Source: Diphasiastrum complanatum
Taxonomy: Eukaryota; Streptophyta; Lycopodiopsida; Lycopodiales; Lycopodiaceae
Assembly: GCA_029204225.1 (NCBI GenBank)
Contig: MU835422.1
Span: forward strand, 1-39,177
Length of the DNA: 39,177 bases
Reading direction: 5' to 3'
In this document: positions 1 through 9,218 of the stretch, piece by piece
Layout: every line of letters begins with the position of its first letter
Position numbering within the stretch: the stretch's first letter is position 1
Program-made: the position numbers and the translations under genes
Notes under the pieces: model-generated
Told to the model about the DNA's origin: nothing
The model's database searches: none
The model's input: the letters and a program-made list of their open reading frames with translations, nothing else

Positions 1-14
1 CTGGACAGTGCCAC

Positions 15-334
15 GTGCACATTTTCAAAAATGTGGGAGAGTCACTATGGAGACACTTCAATCAGTTAGAAGGTTTGTATGCACGAGTCCTTGATGAACT
101 AAAGATTTTCTTGAATTGTGACACTTGTGGACTAAAGATGGACAAGAGACAAGTCAAGATGAACTTGTGCACCGTGTATTTTGTCGAAGAAGAGAGTACG
201 AATATAAAGGCAGTTATTCGACATATGCGAATTCCCACTGGATACGTGGGGTCTATGCATTGAAAGGGTGTTTCACCGAAGATATACGAAACGTTATCTC
301 AGAATTGTCGACCTTTACAAGGTATTTCTCATGA
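15..334 (+). pseudogene. CACTA (En/Spm) Tnp2-like transposase remnant
   Basis: Two overlapping frames resemble consecutive parts of the conserved region of plant CACTA transposases. The first (15-262) has HIFKNVGESLWRHF, then a charged stretch and RIPTGYVGSMH, as in the family's 'H..KNV.E.L' to '.P.GY' segment. The second (about 245-334) reads LKGCFTEDIRNVISELSTF, which resembles the family's 'RG.L...VR..I.ELS.FFR' segment. The residues normally between them (the 'GLKSHDCH' region) are missing, so a small deletion plus frameshift is inferred near 245-265. The upstream transposase lies off the left edge, and no terminal repeats are visible. Family assignment is by remembered motif pattern only, so confidence is moderate. 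Confidence 0.55.
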
Positions 335-340
335 GTCTTA

Positions 341-551
341 ACGTCATTCAAATGAGCACATTTTGCATGTATATATATATTATTGTTGTTTTTTTTTAAA
401 AACTTTAATACTTCAAATACAAAAAAATAGCGGAAGGAAAACACTAAAAAGTGCATAAAAAATGCATTTTAAGCCTGTTTTGAATTCCGTCAAAAGCTCC
501 GAAACTTACAAGAAAACTACTATGGATCAACGCACCTGCTTTCAGCATGCA
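341..551 (-). other. Probable leader of the reversed gypsy element
   Basis: This AT-rich stretch lies on the body side of the minus-strand primer site at 552-566, where the leader of that element would be. It carries no recognisable frame. The element body is then replaced by the CACTA remnant, so only LTR, primer site and some leader survive. Confidence 0.35.
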
Positions 552-566
552 GTGGCTCTGATACCA
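552..566 (-). other. Primer-binding site (tRNA-iMet type), minus strand
   Basis: The minus strand reads TGGTATCAGAGCCAC, complementary to the 3' end of plant initiator-Met tRNA and identical to the site at 37543-37557. It directly abuts the LTR to its right. Confidence 0.8.
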
Positions 567-1012
567 TATGTTAGACTCTCTAGTTACTGCAAACCTCCAG
601 GTGCCGGTTAACCACAAGAGACCGAACGATTCACGTTCCCCCCGCCGTAGGACCTAATCTGGGTCCACCCACCGTGCCCTGGCCTGTGACCGTATCAAGC
701 GGGATTCGACTTCCATCCTAGAGGCGTCCCACACCACCGTCTAGGCTCTCAGCCATCTCCTGCCCCAAGCTAGCATACATCCTGGCCGTGCACCGCTCTC
801 CATCCACCTCCTCCTAGGTAGACAAAATGGATGGCAAATGAGTCCTCCTCCCCTTGTATACTCCAAGGAGAGACACTCCAAGCCATGTGCACACCTAGAT
901 CATGACACGTGGCAAACCATGCAGGTGCACGAGTCACCGGTCAAGTCTACAGGCCCAGTCATCGTCCAGTCTCAAGTTTAGGGTTGGGACCCAAGGGAGT
1001 TGGGTCCCTAAA
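567..1012 (-). repeat. Ty3/gypsy-type LTR, minus strand
   Basis: The reverse complement matches the LTR at 37104-37541 along most of its length. Shared blocks include the end with the ACCCAACTCCCTTGGGTCC motif (983-1010 here), GGTGGATGGAGAGCG (about 796-812), GGCCAGGGCACGG (about 674-688) and GATTAGGTCCTA (about 650-662). The minus-strand primer site at 552-566 marks the internal side, so this is a 5' LTR in minus orientation. No partner LTR is seen to the left within the window. Confidence 0.8.
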
Positions 1013-2844
1013 CTATAGCTTCCAAACAAAGCAAGGAAAAAAACGGTTAAAGAAAGCTTAGAAGTTCCTTGCTTGCAAATCTCCACCATAGACATTGTTG
1101 GCTTCTTCTATGTACGTAACATTCACCTTCGACTCATCATAGCCTTCACATAGAGTGCTCACACTTACCCTTTTGGGCTCCTATTCATCTCTCCACAAAT
1201 TTGTTTCTCTCCAAACAAAGTGCGTTGAAATGGGGCTTCGCGGTTGTTAGAAAAAAATTTCTAGGTTTTTTCTCTCAAACGTTCCGGAGTTTCGAAACGC
1301 TGCGTTTTGGAATGCTACGTTTTGCAACTTAGACTATGCAAAAGAAAGAACCTAGTTTTAACAAATTGAAACTCAACCACCCTAGAGTTCACTTGAATTC
1401 CACATGCCTTATTCGTACAAGTTTTAATTTCACATGATGATAATAGTCCTTCAGAGAAAATACCTCCATACTGGAAGGAATCATATAAAATCAATCTGAT
1501 TTAGTATTCTGGAGATTTTGTAAGAAATAATGGTCTAAGAAAGTGAGAAATAGCTTGAAGGGTTCCCGATTTTGTAAATTGTGAGATATCCATTTGGAAT
1601 CTGGATTACACCTCAAAATTTCACACAATACCCCATAATATTTGGCCAATAGTTTTGTATCGACGTCATCAAAGCCTACTATTGCCAATCAGATGCTTAT
1701 GGTCCTAGAATTTTCCGTGGAAATTATTGATGTCTCATACCACTAGTTCTCCCTTCAAGAAGATCCTTAACCCCTTGATCTGATTTTTCTAGAGATTAAT
1801 CTAGTTTTTTCCTATAATCCTTATAGGAAAATATTTTTTACAACCAAAGACTAGATAATCCATTTATTTGGATGCCTGCACTCCTTCAAGATGGATATAC
1901 ATAATCTATAAATGCCTTTTTGATATAACAAGAAGGATTTAACATGGTTTACCATCACACTATCAACTTGTACTGGTTTTAGTAATGAGTTTTTCACATC
2001 CCTCCAATCAAAGAGTATCAACCCAAGAAAAAACCACTTCCTAGTACTAACAGGTCGAATGTGATCCACCTGTGAATTTCCACTCATGTCACAATTTACA
2101 CCCAAAATTGTGGTCATACTCATGGTTGCAAAAGGTATCCATCAAGAATTCAACCGAAAATGAATTCTTCTTTAAAAATCCATATATGGAATCTTTCCAT
2201 AACTGTTACTATGCAACGGTTCCTAGGGATTCTCAAAAATCCTAATCGCATAATATAATTCCATAACACACTTACTACCCTTGATGTACCCTTTCATTTC
2301 CCGCCTTACAATTTTTGGTCCCTCGAAAATTTGCTTTTGCTAAGGAACAATGATTCATAGACCTATAGTAAATGTTAGGCATGTCCAAAGAGAAACAAGA
2401 TATTATAACAATTATCAGTTGTATTCAAGACAAGTTATTATCTTTCATAATTTTATGAAGTGAAAATTAGCACCAATTTGAATTGTTGCATATACTCAAC
2501 CATAGGATTAACTTCAAGAAACGAATTTAGCTTTTCAATTTTGCGTAGTTCTTGTCACTTACAATTTTCCTTTTCATTTATTGGCTTGGCATTACTCTGT
2601 CAATGTCTTTCAAAGCTTAGAATATGAAATGGGAAATCTCTCAAATTGGGTTTCTGTACCCAACAATGACAATAGTCAATTACAAATGTAACAACAAAAA
2701 ATAATTGATTTTAAAATTTCACCTATTCTAAAATTTTAATTGAAAAGGAAAAAATTCATGCATTTTGAAAAATTCATGATTCCATTCCAATTCCTTATGT
2801 GGGAGTAACTCAACCCCAGAACTAAAATGTCTTTACGCAAATCG
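1013..2844. other. No gene recognised; AT-rich, probably decayed repeat
   Basis: Only short frames are present, the longest being minus-strand frames at 1491-1688 and 1851-2123, and neither resembles a family I know. A stretch at 1285-1330 has GTTTCGAAACGCTGCGTTTTGG, reminiscent of the CpG-rich motif in the TIR element at 2847-3447 but without its ends. The right end may be the continuation of the minus-strand copia RT region interrupted at 2845, but similarity there is too weak to call. Confidence 0.4.
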
Positions 2845-2846
2845 TA

Positions 2847-3447
2847 GATGCCCAGAAACGTGTTTCTGGGAGGACGCATTTCTAAAACCGCGTTTCTGAA
2901 AAACGCGTTTCTATAACCAAAATCGCAAAAAAAAAAAAAAAAAAAGTTCGGAAAAATAGCTTAGGACTGAATTTTCTTTGGGGGATCCATGGTCAAACCA
3001 AAGTTTTGCCTCTCAGAAGTGCAGTAGATGGGGCACAAACAGATCTTATTTTCAATAGCTATTTGGTTGTTATTTGCTCTGGTTTTCAATAAATGCTCAG
3101 GGGGTTTGGGGGGCGGTAGCCCCCCGAGAAACAGGGGGTTTGGGGACCATCTGTGATCGTAACAGACAGGCTAGAGGTTAGTTTTGAATTTTTACCCTTG
3201 ACAAAACCCAACATGGATTAATGCACCTGAACTGGACCAACCTGCACCCGAAACAGTCGGCAAAGTACATAGTAATTATGCTCTTAATTAGAGCTTTCAT
3301 CTGATACCCATATTGCCCAAAAAAAGAACCAATTTGTTTTTTTAAAAAAAAAGCATTTCTGGAATTTTTTCAAAAATTTTAGAAACGCGTTTCTGAACCG
3401 CGTTTCTAAACGCGATTCAGAAACGCGTTTCAGAAACGCTGGGCATC
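2847..3447. mobile_element. 601-bp TIR element with CpG-rich GAAACGCGTTTC ends
   Basis: The left end begins GATGCCCAG and the right end finishes CTGGGCATC, perfect inverted complements flanked on both sides by TA. Inside each end lie several copies of a palindrome close to GAAACGCGTTTC (about 2857-2911 on the left, 3382-3437 on the right), giving imperfect inverted repeats of about 80-100 bp. The left arm runs into a 19-A tract (2927-2945). The interior holds a G-rich hairpin near 3099-3128 and no transposase, so it looks non-autonomous. TA target duplication would fit a Tc1/mariner-like or similar cut-and-paste element, but I do not recognise the family. It interrupts a copia RT frame on the minus strand. 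Confidence 0.6.
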
Positions 3448-4906
3448 TATGACGCTGTGTAGTCGTAAGATATATCAAACTCCCAACTAGCTGACGAAAT
3501 AGAGTAGCGTCAACATGTGCACTATCATCAATACGAGATAATTTCCTACCAGCTTCGCAAGGGGTGATGGAAGGTTTGCACTCTGTCATGTGAAATCTCT
3601 CCAATATCTCGCCCACATACTTGTTTTGACATAACCTAATTTCACTGCCAGTTTGCCATACTTCGACACCCAAGCAATAGTGCATAAGATCTAAATCTGT
3701 CATCTCAAACTGCTTGCATAAGTTGGCTTTGATAGAACGAGTGAGGTTCTCATCATTGCCCGTGATAATGATATCATCAACGTAACGTACAATCAAGGCA
3801 ATGCTATCATCATTTATAAGAACATAAAGGTTTGGATCTGAATTTGTTCTTACAAACCCATGAGAAAGAAAGTAATTGTCAAGTGCTTTGTGTAGTTTGC
3901 ATACCTTCTGTTCTTGCCCTTTTGCCATGAAGCCCTGCGGTTGGACCATGTAAACTTCTTCCTCTAAGTCACCATTCAAAAATGCGGACTTCACATCCAT
4001 TTGATGGATCTTCCACCCAAAATGAGATGCTAAGGCAATGATAAGGCGTAGCGTAGTCCACTTAGCCACTGGAGCAAATGTCTCTTCATAGTCAATTCCT
4101 TTGCTTTGCTCATAACCCTCACTACTAGGCGTGCCTTATGCTTTGCTATCGTGCCATCCGCATGAAACTTTGTTCTAAACACCCATTTTTTGTCAATGGG
4201 TTTCTTTCCAAGTGGTAGATCAACCAACTCCCATGTATCATGCCTGTTTCATTGCCCTTTGCCACTCTTTGTGATCTTTTGCCTTATCAAAGGTTGATGG
4301 CTCTCGACACTTCAAAATGTCACTCATTAGGGCATAGTTCACATGATAACGATCGGGAGACTTCCTTTCCCGTGTTGATCTTCTCACTTCTCTTTGTGTG
4401 CTAGATCCTGGTTGATTTAGCTTTGCGTCCTTCATGATCTTTTCATACCATTTTGGTATCTTAGATTCAGGTTATACACTACGTGGAGAGTATGTATCCC
4501 AAGGAGTGTCTAAGTAATGTCTCTTACTTCCAACCGGTTTCTCCTTTATTGCTCCTATTGGCAAGTACCTCCTCCTAGGCTCTTGAATAGGCGGAATCCT
4601 TTTCCATCCTTTCTGCTTGCCGTTAGCAGGCAAGGCTTGATCGTCCTGTGGGGTTTGCCTTGACTTCATCACTTGGTCTTTCACTGAAAGATTGATCAAG
4701 GACAATGCTCTCTGCGCCTTTTTATCAAAGGCCCTCATGTCACCTGGAGTGGTATTTGGTCGGACTTCAATACCTGCCACGATCTCCCATAACTCTTTCT
4801 CCATCAAAATGCTCTTCATTTTGAATTTCCAGATGTTGTAGTTAGAAGCCCCATCAAGTTTGCTTGCATCGCCCAAAATTGCCTCATTGATGTTTGCCAT
4901 CTCCAA
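3448..4906 (-). pseudogene. Ty1/copia gag-RT relic with large internal deletion
   Basis: On the minus strand the copia order is collapsed. The gag N-terminus (4906 to about 4670) has KLDGASNYNIWKFKMKSIL and ELWEIV. It then jumps directly to the linker before RT (RRSTRERKSPDRY, about 4335-4380) and to RT itself. RT keeps KPIDKKWVFRTK (about 4165-4205), QMDVKSAFLNGDLEEEVYM (about 3950-4005), YVDDIIITGND (about 3753-3787, catalytic YVDD) and LVGSLIYLTTTQ. Gag C-terminus, zinc knuckle, protease and integrase are missing. Within RT the 'YGLKQAP' segment is deleted (HKAL runs into DNYFL near 3885), and a frameshift lies near 4100-4125. RT ends where the TIR element inserted. Non-functional. Confidence 0.9.
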
Positions 4907-6151
4907 ACTGCTTGAAACTCCACTTGTAGGCTATAATTGCCGAAGCCAACCGTGATGTCAGAAATCACAAATAATGACTTGCAACTTTTGGCCTACCAGG
5001 CCACCCGTTGTTGTTTCGCCAAATTGAAAGCCAAACTGGCGTCGCTTTCCGAAATGCTTCTCGTCACCAACTCCTAACTACCTGCCCAATGGAATGGTGA
5101 AATCACTTCTGGCGCGCTCCAAACACTTTCTCCGCGGCAATCACTCTGTTTTGGTGTACCGTACTTGCAGGTACAGTCAGGGTGCCCTTCGTTTGGAGGC
5201 TATAGCCTTTCGTTTGGCCAAAATAGGCTAAAGGAGGTGAAAATAAGGGCAATTTGGGTTTTTGAACTATTTCTTCAGTGTGAAGAAACTTCACCCTTCA
5301 AAAACTTCACAGTTTGACCCAACAATTATTTCAGTTTGAAGATTTTTAATGAAGTTGCAATGCACTTTGCACTTCAGACCCCTTCAGGCCTTTTCACTAG
5401 CCATCTAATGGCTCTTCTACATCGAATGGCTCGCATTAGTCCTCAGTTGCCCGATCCTGACCATCGAACTAGTGTGGAGGTCGATCAACGAATGTCCATG
5501 ATTCTGTGCATCGAATAACGCTCCCTTCATACACAACACACCTGCAACCGCTACAGGCCTATTTGGACTGGCCGCGCAGCTGATCCGCGAGCTCTCTCAC
5601 GCTATATTCACGCTTCTTCACGCTGATTTCCAGCGATGGCCGCCCTGCTGATCACTCTATCTCCTCCAATGCTTCACGGCCGCCCATGGCTTCTTACAGG
5701 CAGGATCGCGCTGCTAGGGCGCCCACCTTCAACACTTTACAGCTCAAAAAACTGACTTATATTGAGAGAGAAATGATTTTTCCCTTCTTGAAACCCCAGC
5801 TGTCTAAGAAGAACATAATTTTGGACTTTATCCGATCTTCTTGAGAATCTATCTGAGCAGCTACCTATCCCTCTGAGGTCGCCCTACAGTAGGCAATATT
5901 CTGCTCCAAACTGCTCTTCAAACGGTGTTCGATTGGTTTCAAACCAATCACAAACGCTAAGCAACCCTTCAGAAGATTTTCCAGCTTCAATCTTTGCTTG
6001 CCCTCTGATTCAGTTGACAATCCCCTGCTGAATCTTCTTACAGTTTTGAGCTATTCCACGAATCTCCACAGACTCGGTTTTGTGCTTCCTAGCCAACAAA
6101 CCGTCGTGAATTCGCAGCTTTGGTTCTTGTCCGGTGATTCAAGCCACCAAG
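4907..6151 (-). other. Long untranslated region between gag and primer site of the minus-strand copia
   Basis: About 1.2 kb separates the gag start from the primer site at 6153-6164, long for a copia leader. Short frames at 5103-5294 (-) and 5336-5518 (+) match nothing I know. It could hold a further insertion or be unusually extended leader; the sequence does not decide. Confidence 0.35.
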
Positions 6152-6152
6152 G

Positions 6153-6164
6153 GCTCTGATACCA
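6153..6164 (-). other. Primer-binding site (tRNA-iMet type), minus strand
   Basis: The minus strand reads TGGTATCAGAGC. It lies upstream of the copia gag on the same strand, so the 5' LTR of that element should begin just to the right, at about 6166. Confidence 0.7.
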
Positions 6165-6165
6165 A

Positions 6166-6900
6166 GTTAAGAAACACAATTTAAACACCCGACCGGATCA
6201 ATCACCACAGCACAACGTCAAGTGCAACAAGACAAGACAACAGAACTGCTCTCCACAAACTGTATATTCAACTGATAAGTAAGTACAAAGATAAGTTGCT
6301 TAAAAGCACTCAAAGGGCTCGTAAAAGAAAGACGGCCCGATAACTAAACACACGTGGTGTCGTCGAAATAAGAAAGCACTGTATAAGTCGATCATTGCTA
6401 TTTTAACTAATAGTTTATGCCAAAAAGCAGAAGTAAAAGGAATTTAAAAAGTAACCTAAAAGCAACTGCCTAATTGATGTCTCTATATAAGGTAAAAGCA
6501 CCCAACATCTATCTATAGCAAAACTTGTGCTCCAATTCAAGCACTAGAATCTTAAACATGTTTCTAACTAAAGTCTAACTTGACTTTACTAAATATAGAC
6601 AAAGGCCCCTAGAATTAGCACGCAAGCATGGCTTAATGACCCTAGATGACAACATTAGGGATAACAATGTGAATATTAACTTTAACGCTCCCAAATTGAT
6701 TCAAATTCAATTTTCTAATAGACGCAAGTCCCTTAACCTAATTTTGATTATTTTGGAACATTATGGCTTTACGCATGGTATTAAATCCTCACATGTGTAG
6801 CATTCTATCATAAAACTATGGATTTTTGAATCTAGAAAAGCAATTGGACCTGCACATAGTGATTCCCATGGTTCCAAACAGTTATAATTCCAACAATAAG
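6166..6900 (-). repeat. Probable 5' LTR of the minus-strand copia, right end undefined
   Basis: Non-coding, AT-rich sequence lying directly outside the minus-strand primer site. No second copy is present in the window to define its outer end, so extent and identity are inferred from position alone. No gene-like frame occurs in it. Confidence 0.35.
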
Positions 6901-6904
6901 GGAA

Positions 6905-7204
6905 ACTAAGGTACACCCTGTATTCCAAGTAAGCCGCTTGAAAGAGTGACTTGGTGGAGAGGATAACCTTATTTCAGAAGGTGAACTAGTACAATTGGAG
7001 GACTTGATTACCTACATACCCATAGAACCTGGAAAGGTCATGGATACACAACCCCCTCAGCTGAGAAAGTGTTTAATTTTTGAACATCTAATTCCCGAGA
7101 AAAGTAAGCCAGATGATGAGGACACTTGGGAGAAGGAAGAAGACCTTAGGCTAAGAGTTTCTGGATTCCTACCTTAAGAAGGAAAACTGGTCAGGGGGAG
7201 GGAA
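6905..7204 (+). pseudogene. Ty3/gypsy integrase C-terminal tail, with polypurine tract
   Basis: Just before and within the frame starting at 6995 the plus strand encodes VHPVFQVSRLKE (6911-6946), LISEGELVQLEDLITYIP, PPQLRKCLIFEHLIPEK and EDTWEKEEDL. This order is that of the gypsy integrase C-terminal region (HPVFHVS.LK) and chromodomain-like tail ('R.....LI.W....ATWE...L'). A stop interrupts it around 6946 and another follows FLP at 7175-7177. The polypurine tract AGGGGGAGGG (7193-7202) follows, then an LTR-like start. Everything upstream in pol is absent. Confidence 0.75.
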
Positions 7205-7560
7205 TGCTATGTACCATATTGGTATGACTTTGAGGTGACAACCTTGCCATGAGGCAAACCATAATGCCACGTGTCAGCTCCTCAAGCTGCCTCGTGCACT
7301 GATCCAAGCGTGCACTATGCTTATGGTGGATAGTATGAGCATGCGGTAGCGAGGATGTATCTCTAGCTATGGAGATGAGTGCCAGTGAGAGGCGAGTGCG
7401 ATCGCCAGTAGTATGGGGTGCTGGTTATCATAGGAGGCTTGAGCAAGTCAATTGTGTTGGCAATTTTAGTCCATGGGGGTGAGTCGGTACTGGCTTTATG
7501 GATGGGTGGTAACAAAGCGTTTGTCATTTGATTTTTGAGGATCACCTTCTAAAGATCGGC
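7205..7560 (+). repeat. Probable 3' LTR of the gypsy fragment
   Basis: It begins TGCTATGTACC immediately after the polypurine tract. The minus-strand gypsy relic at 36275 has the same arrangement, with GGGGGAGGGAATG leading into TGTTACGTACC, so the two belong to one family. It contains a CCACGTGTCAGC box at 7267-7278. The right end is not defined by any second copy. Confidence 0.5.
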
Positions 7561-8512
7561 CTAGTATTTCATAATACAAAGATGGTTTTCTTTTGAGGAT
7601 GATCAGTTCTCTAGCTCAGCATAGTAGCTCTAATGCCTCTACTGAAAGGACTAGTGTCCCTCAGGATCATTTTAGTGTAAAGAAATCGACTTTTAGGGTA
7701 GAAGCTGCATCCCTAGTCCTCTTTAGCCATAGACATTTACATTTTGTACACCTCTTGATATAGCTCTAGAAGGACTTTGATGGTGAGCATGCACTTTTTC
7801 ACAATATAATACTTATTCTATGTATGGTACTTATTTGATCATCAACCTATCTCACATGATTTAGTTGTCATATGTTTGTTCTTGAAATCTTGGAACTTTT
7901 TTACTTTTTAGCTTGATTCACAAAGCCATGTTAGGCTTCAAACATATGTTGCACTTGGACATACTTTATTCTTACATGAATATTTTGGTACTTAAAACAT
8001 TAAGCTGTCTATAGATCTTTCCAAAATGGAAATCCTTTCCTAAGATAGGAATGTCTTCTCTACTATATACATTATGTTTGAATATCACGTGATTTTTGGT
8101 TGATTTTTCGATAGCTAAACATCAGACATATCCATTTTAGAGTTTAGAGCTTGAACCATACAAGTTTTTGACACAATAATGAAATAAACTCTTTTCAATA
8201 GATGCTAATCATGAATTATCACATATTTCCTTTCAATCGTCATCATTGTTATCAATCTTTTGCTAGATCTCTTTCTCTTTCTCCCATTTAAAGTCAAACA
8301 ACATAAAATTGTGAATTCAATGAAAGTGATGCGAACTTTGAATGTGATTTGGGTCATATTCCCTATTAGCGCTTACATTATGTATGTATGTTGTGATATT
8401 TGCAACATTATGCAAGGGTGAAAAGGCCATGCATGCTTCATTGAAGTTAAAAAGTGAAAAGGAAAAGGACATTCGCTAGGCAATTGAATTTGGAAATGTG
8501 TGATGATTACAG
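7561..8512 (+). other. Region upstream of the first recognised pfkB exon; no gene recognised
   Basis: AT-rich sequence without transposon motifs or long frames. The exon(s) encoding the N-terminus of the pfkB protein and its promoter should lie here or further left, but I could not identify an ATG exon whose frame and donor fit. Confidence 0.35.
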
Positions 8513-8635
8513 AAAAATTTAAGTGCATCCAAGAAAGTCCTTGGCATGCCTGTGATAATTGGTGCAATGGTGCTTGATATTCATGCTGTTCCTTTTGCTG
8601 CTGATTTACAACGGGGTACTACAGTTCCAGGAAAG
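8513..8635 (+). CDS. pfkB gene, first recognised exon
   Basis: Encodes 41 residues including MPVIIGAMVLDIHAVPF and GTTVPGK, ending in phase 0 at AAG|GTTTG. It has a possible acceptor at 8511-8512 (GATTACAG), implying an exon further upstream. A start at the in-frame ATG at 8546-8548 would give a shorter N-terminus than is usual for the family. Confidence 0.85.
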
Positions 8636-9170
8636 GTTTGTTTGTTGCCCACTACAAGTTTTCTATCTTAGATGCAAAAGCAAGCATGATTGTTATGTAC
8701 AATAGTCAAGACCAATTGAATCTATGGTTTGCTTGTAGGGCTATGTTCATGATCATTGTGATGCATGTATGCTATTCGTGTGGGGATTAGTCTTTGTTGC
8801 CTCATATTTGATCTTTATGCTTCATTGATGCTAAAATTTGTGATTCAATTCATAACTTGGTATCAGAGCATTTTCCTGAGCAATTGGGAGTGTTTTCTCT
8901 TTATGATTTGTTTTTGTTTGTTTTTGGTTTCTTTGCAAGTTGTAGGATCTTCATTGAAGAGCCTACGATCTGCCATCTCTCTTTTCTCTTCATCTCCAGC
9001 AATTTGGCTTCTCTTGCTCCTACATTTGCTTTCCAGCACACTTCTCCCTTTCTCCCTCCATGCTCTCCATCCTACTAGCGCTCTCCCTGTGCCTCTCTAA
9101 TCTCCAACTGTCTGCGCTCCAACTTCAACGCTAGTGCCCTCTATCCTACCTTACCGCCTCCTCGCTGATC

Positions 9171-9218
<48 letters not shown>

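Noticed and set aside
2850-3440. Repeated GAAACGCGTTTC considered as a CRISPR-like or satellite array
   Set aside because: The copies are few, unevenly spaced, confined to two inverted arms with matching termini, and in a plant genome; a TIR transposon explains them.
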